From Lingula anatina (lineage: Eukaryota > Brachiopoda > Lingulata > Lingulida > Lingulidae): a DNA stretch of 64,000 bases. The notes under the pieces were generated by a model. It saw only the letters and a list, made by a program, of their open reading frames with translations. It was not told the DNA's origin and searched no databases. Below are positions 1 to 14,538 of the stretch, piece after piece; the first letter of the stretch is position 1; each line of letters starts with the position of its first letter. The DNA lies in the NCBI RefSeq assembly GCF_001039355.2, contig NW_019775516.1:235470-299469 (forward strand). Direction: 5' to 3'. The position numbers were made by a program, and so were the translations under genes.

Positions 1-2480
1 CAAAAAAAAAAAAAAAAAAAAAAAAATCTCAATCAACCAATGTAGTCTAAGACCAGATTATAAAACCATTTGGTAAATGTCACGATGTCTCCATCTTTCT
101 AATCAGATCTCTCTGGGATTAATTTTATATTATGATGAACCTAAGACAAATATCACACCAGGGATATCATCTTCTCCACAAATCTTCCTCAAAATTGCAT
201 AATGAAAGTCATCATCAGGACTTCCTATCTTTTTTTTTTTGTTTGTTTTTGTTAGTCCACATTTTGTGTCTTAAAAGTCCTAGTCATCTGGAAACTCTGA
301 CGAGATGTTCTCAGAAAAATACCTAACAAAAATCAAAATGATCTCATCCACAGATAAAATGTCTAAAAATAATGGGAAAATAATCTAAAACAACTGTCAA
401 AATTTCCACTAATTGGACTCCACTATTAAGATTGAAAAATCCATTTTTTACATGCCCAATATGATGTTAAGACTGTTAACAGACACAAAGGAAGCTTTGT
501 GGACATGCCATTTGAAGGCCACAACCAAGAAATACTCAATAATGGATATAAACCAAGTGAAACATTCCTCTCCTAATATCTCAAACTTATAAGGGAGGTA
601 AAACTTCTGAAACACTTTCCTAAAACTGCCCTAATATGGCAAAAGTCTTGTTTGGATTTATATACACAGTAACACCTGTCTCCTTTCCAAAGTCTTTGAT
701 AATCTGATATTTTGTTACAACGTCTTTGATAATCTGATATTTTGTTACAACTTTAGGTCACAATACAAACACTAGGACTAACTTTCACTTTTACCTTCTC
801 TGTTATACCTTTCAGGGCCTAACACCAGCTAACAAGGCCAGGATTCCTGGCACTATGGTCCTGACTGGGACCATAAACTGGATATTCAGTGTAAAGATGA
901 TGTGAAATATTGTTGTGTTAGAAAACACAGGGAAAATCAAATTTGGCCAGAGTAGGTATTTGATCTTTTTTAAATCAAGTTTTTGTCAAGAAGTATGTCT
1001 GTTTGTTTGGATGTAGGCGGGGAGCCTTTTTCTTGTGACCTTTGACCTGTGACCTCTGACCTCTGATTCAGCAGAAAAGGCATCCTAAGTTTGACTAGTA
1101 AGGTACTAACACTTGAAATCATGTGAAAATTATTTTAAAATTCTAAACACTTCACCCCCTCCTATCATATTACTTGATGACATGCCCTTTTTATTTCCTC
1201 ACATACAGGTCTTTCCCTCAATCAGTAACATAAATACTGTTCTGTAAAAATTAATTATCTATTGTATTCGAATATAAAGAGACTTTACTGTAATGAAATT
1301 GTTCATTGAATTTGCATTCTCTGAGTTACCTGCTACGTTTTTACTCCAAATATTTTTTGTTTCTTCTTCTGTTGCAAGAACTGTTAAATATATCAAAATG
1401 AGGTTTATCTTATGTCTAGCAGCAAAAAGAATACAGTCGAAAGAAATCAATTTTTCCAATTAATTTTCTGCGAATCACCACAAGATAAAGAAAGTGGTTT
1501 GAAGAGAATGGAATAAGGCTGCACCGTATGATGTGAGAAAATACTCAGCTTTCATCTGTTAAGGAGGGAAAGAGATTAAAGAGTAGATTTAATTGGAAAA
1601 GGAAAAGTGAATTAACTCCTGTATATGGTTTAATGATGCAGTCTTTACCATGGACTAGTCAACTTATATCCAAATATGAAAATCATGTCCCCTGTAAGTG
1701 TGAGCAAATGTTTCAACCACCTTATCTACAACTTTGCTTCAAGAAACTGCTTTTATTACAAATGCAATCAATGCCAGTTGCATTAAAATAACAATGTATT
1801 TCTCCAAAATTAGTAGGGCAACTTTTAGGTAACACAGCTGAAATAACCACAATTCTCAATACTCAACATCTAGAACAATTTCTCTCCAAAAATATGCTTT
1901 ATTCTGCCACTTCACAAAAACTTTTTCTTTAAATAATTCAAGAAGATTGAAAGAAGTGATTTATTGGGAACAATTCTTTCATTCCAAGCCTAATAATCAC
2001 TGGAAAAGTTCAATCTGAAAGACATTCTGAATTCTTACAGATGATAAAAAACTCAAGGTCAAAGGTCAAAGTTCAGAGGGTCAAATATCTAAAACTCCCA
2101 GAATTCTGAGCATTTCTCAGGTTCAGAGAGTATAATACCTGAAATACCACATGCATTCTGCACCTGCTAGGAGGATAGACCTGTGTAAAAAGACACATAC
2201 TGCAGGCATGAGTGGAGTACAATGACTGATATGATCTGGACTTGACTGAGGCCACTTCATTGAGTCAACTTTATGACTTATTACCTTAGAATTGCTGACA
2301 CATATCTGAGAATTGAGAGAGAGAGAGAGAGAGAGGGAGGGATGGGAAGAAAATGTGTGCATGAGAGAGAGGGAGAGAGGGCAGAGAAAGTGTGTTTGTG
2401 TGTGTGCGCGTGTGAGAGAGAAAGAGAAAGAGAGGGAAGGGGAGAACTGGCAAATACAGAAAGTAACCCTCAGTACTCAC
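1..2480. other. srGAP intron after exon 3
   Basis: No exon recognised. It holds a 31-base direct repeat (gtctttgataatctgatatt..., about 691-751) and a purine-rich (GA)n/(GT)n block at about 2315-2440, next to the exon 3 donor. ORFs over that block are repeat translations. Confidence 0.5.
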
Positions 2481-2646
2481 AGCTTTATACATCCTCTGTG
2501 CATCCTCCATGACCTCTGACAGCCTCTGTACCATGATATTCCCGTATATATCCCCCACTGTCCCGTGGTCTTTGCTCTGCTTCTTCGTCATAGCCAGGAG
2601 ATGCTGCCAGCATGTGTATGTGGAATACAGGTGCCATGACTCTCGC
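2481..2646 (-). CDS. SRGAP: srGAP coding exon 3 (F-BAR helix)
   Basis: The acceptor ATTCAG precedes 2646 and the donor GTGAGTACT starts at 2480. AG from exon 2 plus G gives Arg, reading RRESWHLYSTYTCWQHLLAM and then DHGTVGDIYGNIMVQRLSEV. The WHLYS..TCWQ motif and the DH..L.DIY motif are typical of srGAPs. The exon ends in phase 0. I could not find the next exon between 1 and 2480, so it probably lies outside the window. Confidence 0.9.
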
Positions 2647-5600
2647 CTGAATGAGTGATTTGAATTTATTTTCTATTTTAAAATATTATTGGAATTTATA
2701 ATTTCAAGTATTCAGTTCAAGTATTCAGTTGTGCATGGAATTTTAAAGATAGCGATAGTTTTGATTTATTCTTATGTCATTTAATAGTCAATTGTACTTA
2801 CACTATCAATAAAAACTTTTAGGTTGTACTTTCATAAAAATAACCCATATGATCTTAGCTGAACTGAATATATATAAGTCCAACTTTCTCTGGAGATATG
2901 CTACAAATCTTTGATTCCATTCTGTGTTTGAAAGTGCATGTGAACCCAACAGCCCAAACACCAGCAGAGTTTTACACAAGTGTCTGGACAACAATGAAAT
3001 GCCTTAAAATTCAGGCTTTTCCAGAATGTTCTCCCGATAAGGGTTTGAAATTTATTTCATGTCTGAAGCACTAGTGAGAATATAAGTGTGATGGGGTGAT
3101 TTCTCTTCAAAGTTAGATTTTTCAAGATTCTGGTGGAAAAACCATATTTCATGCGAGTGTTTTTCCAATTTTTCAAGTGTATCGACTCAATGTAATTCTT
3201 TGAACTGTATTGGAGCACGTGTCCCTGCCTGCCTGGAGTTCTGCCTTAGCCACGATTTACTAGGCAGCTGGTAGAAACCCTTCAAAACATAAATCAGGTT
3301 CAAAAATTCAATTTGTTAATAAAAAAGGTAGGAATTTAACTGGCACGCAGCTGGTTTGATAAGCATCATATCTTTTCTTTTTTCATTTTTTTAAATTGAT
3401 GACATATTTTGTGGTATTTATCCCATTTCATTGCACTCTGTGTTCTACCAGAAAGCCTCACAATAACTAGATGTCAAGACAACCCTCTACATTTCTCTTA
3501 CTTCATTTGCTCAAATTGCTTGGTATGGAAATACAGATATACCACATGATATTAACAAGAGGAGAACAAACACAAAAACACACACACACACACACACACA
3601 CAGAAGCTATGAGGACATTCAATACCAGACCAAAAACTAAGATAATCCATCAAATCCAACATTTCACACAATATGAGGATTGGGTTTTGATCAACATTTA
3701 TCTCAGTTATAATGGAGATAGATACTACTAAATGAAATTCAGGGGTCTGGAACTCTGAAAAACCATCTTAACTGTCTACGTCATCTGTGAATGATTCTTG
3801 ACTCATGTCAAAATATAGAAAACAGGTAAGGTACTAATGTTTCCAACAGAGAAAGGCCTTCATAGTACATTCCTCAAATCAAACACTGAAAAGTTTGGGG
3901 TGAAAGTCAAATTATAATTTTAATCTGAGTTGTTTCATTAAGATCAGTTGGCAAATTACTTCATAAAAATATGTAAATTAAACTTTTAAAATTAAAAAAA
4001 AAAAAAAAAAGAAATCAAATTAACAATGACAACATTAGTGTGATATGGAACATCTGCCTTAGCTGACCTTGTTGGTGGTCTCTCAATTTGATCATCTCTG
4101 AACATCTACATTACATCTTTTACAGGTAAAGCAAATATTTCAATCTGTGTAAAATTAACATGGCAGGTACAGTCAGAAATCTGCTGGCATGAGATATCTC
4201 TTTATACACATTAAACCTGTCAGTTCTTATGGATATCACCCATTAAAATGTTGAGGACTGGTAGAAAATTGTGATCAGCGAGTCCATGGGATAGACAACA
4301 ATTTTGAACACATTTTGAATTGAAAGTCAGTCCAACAAATTTTTCTTAAATGCCAGTCGAACTCCAGCAGCTGTGTGTGTTTTTTAAAATTTATTTAGTT
4401 TTCAGCATGCCAGTGTTTTGATGGCATTCACATGTCACATCTAACACACTGTCACATCTAACACACTGTCACACCTAACACATTGTCACACTTAACATGT
4501 TACAGCTAACACACTGTCACATCTAACACATTGTCACATCTAACACACTATCACACTTAACATGTTACATCTAACACATTGTCACATCTAACACACTATC
4601 ACACTTAACATGTTACATCTAACACATTGTCACATCTAACACATTGTCACATCTTGCCAACTATCACAACTAACACAATCCCCCACATATTATACTCTAA
4701 CTCACACCACAAACCTCCTCTCACCTCTGTTTGTCAGCCTTGTGGCGTACCATCACTTGTTTCACCAGGCGGTCCAGATTTCGGGAGTATTCCTGCTCCA
4801 CCTCCGCCCTCTTCTTGAAAAAATCCTGTATCTCGGCCACCATGGCCATTTGGTTCTCCAGCCTCAAGTCCAGGCATTTTAACTGTTCATTTAATTGCTG
4901 TCTGATATCTGTAAGAAATACATAGCAATATGATATAATGATATCAATCTCATTTTTCTTTCTCTCTAATGGGAATCAGCTGGGAATGCATTTGACACTT
5001 TATGAGGTCACATGAGACAAGAACACATCCTGACACCCTCCCCCCCCCCCCCCCCAGCCCTGCAACTGCTTTCTTTTTTCAATATCTGGACATACATCTA
5101 TAGACTGAAATAAAAATTGCATGAAGGTTTTTTTTTTTTTTTGGGGGGGGGGGGAGGGGCGAGGAATTACATCTAAATGCATCATGTCAATATTCTACTT
5201 CTCGTATATTGTAAATCAATGGTCTTTCGTTTATTTATCATTTCATTATTTTTACTTTCAAATATCTTTAATTCTATCCTGGGAGTAATCTAGACTTAAC
5301 CACTCAAGACCTTCTCGTTGTCCTATCTGAATGAAAATCTATGATTAATTATCGATTTGTCGGTACAATTCACTGAGAGAAAAAAAAATATCAAAGCTTT
5401 AGTCAATTCTGAAAGTAAGAAGGAAGTTTGTGCCTAGATAGCAAAGAATAATTTTTTTCTAACACCACCTTCATGACTCACTGTGTACAACGTAACTGTG
5501 GGAAAGCATATGAATTACATGGTTCAGTTGCATCAGAAATAGTATGTGACACCATAGACTATGATGTCATGGTATGTGAACATCGTTTAGTTTTTTGGCC

Positions 5601-5681
5601 TAAAAAAGTTGAAATAGTTTGTTATCCTTCATGAAATGTGCACATGCTCTTCTCACCACTCAGTCCGTCTCTTTTTGTCTC

Positions 5682-5734
<53 letters not shown>

Positions 5735-8700
5735 GTGAATACATTACACAGTAGTAAATTAGACTAAACATATTCATGATGTGCTACATCTTAATTTCCA
5801 TTTCTATTCCACTGAAAGCCACAAATGTGCTCTTAGCTCTAACCACAAAAACATTTCTCAAACAAAGGGCCAATTCTAATGTCATTTAAATAATAAACTA
5901 ATTGCACATCATATAAAGGTTGCCAAGCAGCTGTTATAGTTCAAGGTCTGCAATTTCAGACTCATTTCATCCACTTTCCAAATAGAAAACAAAAGGCCTG
6001 TTTCCACTGTTCAAATTGGTGCAACCTTGGTTCGAACATGGACTGACACAACTTGGCAACAAGACTTGCGTTTAACTTGAAAAGGAACAGGTTCACTGCA
6101 TTAACCTGCACAGAGATATTTATAGATACCAAAAAGTGACACACAAAATATGATCCTACAAAATGTAAAAATAATTTGTTTTAAACCACTACCATTATAA
6201 ATCTTTTTTAAAAACCACTCCAGAGTTACTTTGCTAGTACACTGGTCTGTGATTTCTGGGTTTTAAGTTGTGACCAACTTTTGAGAAAAGGAATTAATAT
6301 CATAAAACTAGCCATAGGTTACTGTGAACAGAACATCTGGACACCTACCTATCAACAGTGGCGTGTAAAATGTAAAATCCTCTTCTGAGAAAGTGCAGCG
6401 CCAGAGAAAACTTCCTCTTGGCATCCTGGCTTATTATTATTATTATTATATTTTTCAGAAAAAAAAACTCTAGCTTTACAATACTGTTAGTTTCAGTCCA
6501 CTAGACACTAATTCCAGGATAAAACCTTCAACAGTCTGACAAAGTTTTCCACAGATTATCTTAACAATCCAAATTCCACAGACATACACATCTCTCCATT
6601 CACATTTCATCAAATCTTGGCTCCAATTTGATAAAGTATCATAATCCGCACATGGACACTGTTTGTTTTGAGTAAGGATAATTCAGGTCAATAAAAGTGG
6701 TCCACAATTTCTTCCTGGCGAGCTGGTTGTCCTTGTCAAAGTTTCCTCTCCTTGGTGTGCTGTCACTGTGTTCTTCACCCAGTTATGACATTATAACACC
6801 GCAGTTTCCCTTTACTTCAAAATAATTAGATTTCAGCGACTTCACATGAGTATCACACACATTTTGTACCCAGTATCTCACATTTTGTGCCGTTACTCCA
6901 TTATTATTACAGCGCGGGGACCTAATACACATAATCCTTTGTACAAATGACAGCAATTAAGTAACAGGGCGTGCAGGGCAATACAGCTCATATCCAGTCT
7001 CAAATAACAGCTCCTGTATGTACTAGTATACATCTACTGGGATATCTATCAATATACCCAATGTGGCCTTTATCAAATGTGATTTTTTTTTGTCAAAAAT
7101 ATAAGCCAAGAAATATACTATTGAGCCACAGGTGTCTCTCAGGTAATCTTCCAGTGCATAAGCATGCTTCATTCTTCCATAATTAAGTTATTGTCCTTTT
7201 CCAACAGGTAAATCCAGATGGTTATATCTCTATTAAAGATTGGGAATGGCATATACTGTGTCTATAAAGCTGAACTGTTCTTTCCCACCTGTTAGAGAGA
7301 GAACAAGTCAAAGATAGTCCTCTCAGTACCTCCGCCAGTAGGGAGTTAACAACCTAGCCCCTATCTTTAATACCTTTGGTGGGATATAAGGCTGGGATTT
7401 AGGGACACCGTTACATAATAACTCATTAAGTTTAACAGTACCCTTAATTGCCTTGTGTAATAATAGTCAGTCTTGATTAAAACCCCAGGTGAGTGATTCT
7501 TGAACACTGACAGTTTCTTGATTTATGATCCTCAGGGTTATAGCTTAGATACAAGGTGTGAGAGTGACCTCTGACCTCACTGTGATCCAGGTAAGAGTGT
7601 TCTTTTCAGGGAAAATAAAATCCACCACACTTGGAATACTCCAGGATAATTATCCTCTCTAGTCTAACTGTGATAAATGGAAAATAACTTTATTCAAAGT
7701 AATGCTTTATCCTCTTGAAGTTATTCTGCAATATGTTAATAGTGAAGTCTGGGAACACTCTCTCAGACAGCTGAAGTACTTTTTTTTCTTTTACTTTTCC
7801 AACTTCTTAAATCCTGCCACTTGTCACTTAGGATGTTAAGCACATAACGGAATTTATTGTAAAAGCACTCTTGAATTGTTTTATAAATATTCTGCTAAGA
7901 ACAGAGCAATAAACAACAAGGTCCATGCTGCGGAAAAATTCTACATAAATGATCTCTCCCTGTGGTGAGTCTTCTTGGGCATCCCTTTCCCCCTAATTTG
8001 TAGCAGTTTAAGTGGACTATATATATAGCCACACACATGATAGGTTATATACAAATCCATGGGCTTCTCTCTCTCAGGTTATTATACTTCTAACAAAACC
8101 AGAGGCTGAAACTGTTCCATCTTTTTTCTTTGCCTAGTTCAGCCTTGGTACTTTTGTTCTTGAAAAGAAAAAAAGCATTGAAATCCCCATGGCATATACA
8201 GAACAGCCGACAGAACAACCCAATCTTAGCTGTCCCTGATTTCTTAAGTAAGTCTCCTGCCTTAAAATGTCACTTGAGAGATTTGAAGTCCAAGTCACAA
8301 ACTACAGACATGCTTGCTGCGATGTTTCCAGAACTGTCACCAGCGATTTCTGTCTCCTATGTAGACCTTATGTCGTAGCACCGACTTCTAAAACAGCACA
8401 GTGCTGTGAATCTCCACTATAACCTTTCCTCATCTAAAGGTCCTGTTGATGTAAACTTTAGTCCACCTCCTTTTCTTTCATCACTAACAAACTTTAACTA
8501 ACTTGGATGTTCTCCAAACTGTGCCAAGCACTCTGTCACCCCCAATGGAGTGGTCTACCACTCTCACCCCCTCTGGTGGGAAAAAAACTGTCACAAAAGG
8601 GAAATTATAGCAACTGCCAAGTGACACTACAAGGAGAAATATAAATTTCTATTTTGTCCTAAGCTTTGGCTCAAAAATCCATGTTAGAATACTTTTCTGC

Positions 8701-11700
8701 ATCCTGTTTAGAATACTATTCAGCATCCTGTTTTCCAGTTCTGAGTAAAATAATTTTTTTCACTGTTTTAATCCTTTTGTCTTGGGCAATATGAGTGCAA
8801 TAGAACCAAAAACTGTTGATGAGCCCAGTGTCCCCAAAAAGTCAACAAGGCACCAGTGTCTCCAACATTAAGTATAATTCAGTGACCATTGAGTGATCAG
8901 CTGGCAGCATATTACACTGACCATTTACAAGGTTGAAACAGTTTTTCAATATCTCAGTCACACTATTTTCTCTTCTCTTCTGAACTTCACTCCACACTCA
9001 GAGCACGTCCAATTCACCGACAGCTGCAGGAACTTGTATATGTCAGTAACACAACACAGAGATATTCACAGAGCTCCAAAACTGCTGCAAACAAGTGTCC
9101 ATGAAAAGAAAAGTGTGAGTATGAAGACCACGAGTTCTTGCCCCAAAAAATCACAACTTTACCACTGACTACAACTTCCAACAAACTGTCTACAAGTGCA
9201 ATGATCAGTTACAGACTGATACGCGTTAACCCGAAACCGTTATTCCCCTGTTAAGTACATTCATAAAATGAGTTAACTAAATTGCATTGGTAGATTACAA
9301 GTCGATCTGTGATCCCGTTGTGTAATTTCCACTGATGTCATTTGTCACGTATTCTGGAGCACACTTCTCCCTTTGTTACTTTGGACAGCCTCTACACTGT
9401 TACTGTTACGATGAATACATTAAGATACAATGGATGCCAAATGTCACACTAACAGACTTAAACAGTTATCATTTAACTCGCTGATACCTCTAAGTTGATT
9501 TCAACATGTTAAAAATTGCTTCCAGGTAGAGTTTAATGCCATCATGAAAGTGTAGCTAGGTGAGTTCCACAATGAAGGGGGCAACTTTGTCAAGTGTATG
9601 ATAAAATTGGGAGGGGGTGTCTTTGGCACTTTCTTTGAACACTGGAGATAAGTTTTCATATTTAGCTAAAAATACTTTCTGCTAACTTCATGTCAATCAC
9701 AAAGCCACATGGTTTACACTTTAGCACCAAAGTGTCAAGGGAAAAACCCTTCCACAGTCCTGCAGTTATAGGCCATAGGCATGGCTGTCTCCATGGTTAC
9801 ACATAAGCTGTCTAGAAATCACTGGTGAACAGTGAATGCACCTCTACCTTGGATGACAAGTGAAAACTCTGAGTTTTTACTGCATTGAAAAACTTTTCTC
9901 AAGGTTCAATTGCTGCCTGTCCTACAGATAAAGCATCCCAATCCTGCTTTACTTCACTGCCTTGTGCCTCCGTTAAAATGCCTTCCACATGTGACACTTG
10001 TTTTTTTCACAACAGGACTGTCACCACAAAGTGACACTTGCCATCAACACGGAAAAACTCTGCCTTGCTTGTGAGAGAGCTGCAGAATCAACAGGCAGTT
10101 GTCTAAAGCCTCCAAAAAGCAGTGTGTGTCACAGTATTGTATGACAAAAAACTTCTCAATTCTCACACCTCTTTATCATAGCACTTGTTGGAAAGCTATC
10201 AAGTCCCGATTTCTTCAACCCCCTGTTGCTGGGACGGGATGTGAGGTATTTCCTTCTCTGAAAGTCCGTTTTTTCCAGAGCCACGAAGAGATTGTTTTCA
10301 CTTGATAGTCACATATATTTCTCTGACTAATTCTGTGCACATTTCTGAACTTCTCAGTGAGAATACTTGTACAAAACTTCAGCTATCATCACCCATGCAG
10401 ATGGACTCTCATGGCAAGTAGTTTGGCCCCACAATACAGATCTACTAGTATAAAGTTTGACCGTGGGATCTCACTGCCCAGACAAGCAGGCAGACTGGCG
10501 TGTGTGTTTCTCTCCCCACTCTCTCTCTCCTCTTATAATCCATACATTCATAAGTTCGCAGCTGTCGCTCCCTGGACGGTGTTTGAATTGAATGCAAAGG
10601 TCCAGTGAATCATGATCAACATATCTTGATCCATACATCGCCTCTGGGAACGTGTGGTTCAGAAATGGGGGAAGGAGTATTGAATTTCTGGATTTTTTTT
10701 TTTTTTTTTTTTTGACAGCATTTTTGGATTGGTGCTGAGATGTAGTGGCTTATTACAAGGGTATAGGAAGTATATTATCACTATATAATTATGTAACATA
10801 ATATTAGATTCCATCTGATATGAAATAAGTGTAATCATAATATCAACTAGTTAACAAAGACTGTATCTTACTGCCACATATTGGCAGTTTTAAAGCAATC
10901 TAAAGGTTATTTTTTTATCCCTTCCTCCCCTCTCGGTAAGTTGACTACTGGTATGTCCCTGGTTTTGAAGGAACATTGAATGTCATATTCTAACGCCTGT
11001 CAGGCATTCCACAAAGACCACTACTAGTACATATCTGTCACCAGAGTTGACATCACCCTGCTAGCACCTCTGGCATCTCACTAAGCCTGTCTCCCGGTCA
11101 TCTGTCTTCACCCCTGACAAACTTGGACAATTTATCAAGTCATTTGTCATTGAAAACAGCTCCCAGTAATTAACTGACTGTGGTTTCATTCACATTGTTT
11201 TAGGAGTATTTCTTGTTTCAGAACCAAGCAATTTCTTAGCTGAAATATGCCAAAAGAGAACAGACTGCAAAATATCATACATTAGGCGTATGTGGTGCTC
11301 CTATTTTGTTCTCCTTCATTTTGTGATTGTTTCTATTCATACCACAGGAACTCATTAGTCAGAGGACCTAAGTATACCTGTTGCTGGTTCAACTTCGTTT
11401 TCCTGCTTAATGGAAACTGAATGGCATGAATCACATGATGCCAACTTGTATTTTTGGTGTCCTTAGTACAATCAAAACTCCGTACTAGATTATAAGTCTG
11501 TGGAAAATATTAGATATCGGTTGAGATAATATATATATATATATAACCTTTTCATATTTTCTTTGTGATGAGGACAATGCATTGCCTCTGTTTTAAAAAG
11601 CATGCTATTTGTAAAGTTAATACACTCATCTCAGCCATAGCACTATTTGCAATATGAACATCAACGACTAAAAAAATTCATTCTTGTTTTTCCCCCTCCT

Positions 11701-14506
11701 GCTTCAATTATAAGTCCTATTCACAAACACATGGCTCTGTCATTGCAATAAATGTCTGTCATCAATCAACAGCAGCATTTCTGTGTTACTTTACAAACCT
11801 CCTCACACATACTAGAACACTGGAGTGCTCGGCTTTAAGAAAGAACCCAAAGATGAGAGAAGTTTGCATGCACGCACATACATTTAAAAGCAAGAATGCT
11901 TCATCATGCAATATGATAAATCGTTTTGACTTACTTGTACTATTTTATTCTATTTTGGATAACTTGTAAGTTATTGTTAGTTGGTCTCAAGTATTTCCCT
12001 TCAGATAATTTTGCTTCAACAATTGGCAATTTTGTTAAAAAATTTAGATATATCTGGGGTAGCACTAGCAATTTTTTTCTCTTAGCCAAATCATCACTTT
12101 TTTGACAATTTGTTATGAAAATAGTTTTAATTTAACTAAAATTTGTCAAATCAAGTCCTTTTTGTTTAGCCAACTTAAGTCAGTTTTAGCATTTGGCTAA
12201 ATTGGCGATTGCTAGCGCTAGCCCAGTATATACATGCATGCAGACCCGCACATGTATGAGTCATTCACACAAAATACATAATGAGCTATCACTCCCAAAA
12301 AAGTCCTAAACCCAGAAGAGTTCTAAAAAAAGTTCTAAATTGAAAACATAAATAGTGGTTTGCCTTTGATTCTGCTGCATACCACTGTTCTATCTCAATA
12401 TAGGAAAATAAAGTGAAAGTGGTTCAATTTGTCCTGCAGCGAAATCCGATAAAGTCTTTGAAGGCAGCACACTGGTTCAGCTGTCCACAGAAAATAAGAC
12501 AACACCACTTCAAAGAGACTGGGGTTAAACAGATAATATGTGCAGAAAGGGGTTAAGTTCAGGACAAAAAGGGGGGTGGGGTTCATCAAATTATGATATG
12601 TAGAAAAATTGAGTGAAATCAAATCAAGCACACAATGAAGCACATACTGATCGCTTTACCCCCCCCNCTTATATAAACTAGGTCAAACTATTTTCGTCAG
12701 AGGTTACTTGACACGATGGAGATAGGCTACAGTGAAAAGGTTAGTGTCAAGTCAGCTCTGAAGCTCAGGGTGCACTGGTGCAGCTGTCCACAGAAACTAA
12801 GACAATACCACTTCAAAGAGACTGGGGTTAAACAGATAATATGTGCAGAAAGGGGTTAAGTTCAGGACAAAAAGGGGGGTGGGGTTCATCAAATTATGAT
12901 ATGTAGAAAAAGTGAGTGAAATCAAATCAAGCATACAATGAAGCACATACTGATCGCTTCCCCCCCCCCAATTCTCAATCTCCCATACATGTACTCCCTA
13001 TTTAACTCAGTATTTTATCTCCTGTCCTCAATACCATTTGCTTTCATAAGCTCTCCCCCCCCCCCCACACACACACATAAACTCCTTCACCAAATCCATC
13101 TTTTTCTTACACACACCCAAACAAACACCCAAACACACACATCTATGACCCTGAATATTCTCTCTATTCCCCCCCCCCAAGGACACACTCCATATTAAAA
13201 TGCACACACACACACACACACCTATATCCCTATATATATATATTCTTCCCCCCCTCCCCCCAAATCAATAATTCCCATCTTAGCATTAAGTACACATTTG
13301 TCTATATCCCAGTAGTTAACAACAAACATGGACATTAAGGAGCTGATCATTGACTAGCTGTAATGGGGCTGCCAATAAGACAGAAACCACTGTCCACTGA
13401 ACCACTCATACATTGGCTGCATTCACAACAGTGGACTAACTAGTCAGTGGGCCAAATAAGGCGATGGACTAAAAAGCTTGCCGTCTAATCTGCATAATAG
13501 ACACTGAACAGATTCCCCGTGGGGAAGTATTCAAGTGGGTCAGCCATATTTGACCCGTGAACTAGTTAGTCTGCAGCTCTGAAAGTGCCCAATGAAGCCT
13601 TGTGTGTGTCAGACATATGTAGTGGCTGTAAAAACCCTATTCATCATATAGCCCAGTCTGCTTACAGCAAGGGACAGGGTTTTATGGCACTCTTTAAATA
13701 TTTCTTATGATAGTATATTAGAATCATGTTCATATGGACTGCCTGTCTATTCAAATCACCCAATATTTTAAAAAGCCCTATAGTACTCTAAAAATAAGTT
13801 TTTTTCCTGTCTTCCTTTTTTCCCCCTTTTTTATGAGTACCTCAATGTTGCAAATCTTAGAAACATAAGATTATGATATGAGGTAAAAATGAGGGGGTAC
13901 AGGATAAAATGAAGGATATCATGAAGAACCATTCCGTTCCATTTTTTCCCTTGAGTGAACACACCTGGGCCCTCACCTCCTCAGGGAAGTACACACATGT
14001 CAGGATTGAACACGGGTCAGTTTCACCCAGTGTAAATAATAAACAGACATCTTCACCTTGTAGTACTAGTACTTCAGCCTGGTATGCCACTACTGCTGGC
14101 TGTAGAACCAAGGTACAGGTACCCTATGTAGGTGTATAGTCTACAACTATATGTATAAAACACAACCTGCTGGACTGCTAGAAAGGACAATTTTGCTATA
14201 TACCTTTAAATACCTCCAATGACACACATACATGCATGTGCGCACACTCATACACACACACACACACACACAAGAAAAAAAAACATGATGAAAACTTTTT
14301 AAAACGTTGGATGCTTGGATCGACAGTAATGGTAAATTTCCAGGCCAAAGAACTGCAAGCCCAAAATGGAAGAGCTTCACTGAAACCAACTGAACACAAT
14401 TTTGTAGCTTCTTAATTTAAGTTGTATTGGTCTTGGCTGATAGGACTGCCACCATGCCTCATATATCTGACATATTCTTACCTTTCAAGTCACTCCATCC
14501 CATTTC

Positions 14507-14538
<32 letters not shown>

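Larger units (their letters stand above)
4909..12053. other. srGAP intron 1, distal unique part
   Basis: Intronic sequence with poly(C) at 5040-5055, poly(T)/poly(G) at 5128-5154, (CT)n at 5685-5729, (ATT)n at 6432-6450 and poly(T) at about 10689-10713. Apart from the possible first exon at 6349-6424 I see no supported gene. ORFs at 8130-8378, 8893-9168 and 10099-10608 lack recognisable domains. Confidence 0.45.

Noticed and set aside
2286-2591. 101-codon minus-strand ORF
   Set aside because: Its first 37 codons are the end of srGAP exon 3; the rest is intron and (GA)n/(GT)n read past the donor at 2480.
4433-4678. Direct repeats considered as a CRISPR-like array
   Set aside because: The units are contiguous and imperfect with no spacers, in an animal intron; it is a minisatellite.
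10099-10608. Two consecutive plus-strand ORFs in srGAP intron 1
   Set aside because: No recognisable domain and no linked splice sites in a consistent phase.
13857-14111. Minus-strand ORF flanked by AG and GT dinucleotides
   Set aside because: The translation has no recognisable family, and the flanking signals are common by chance.
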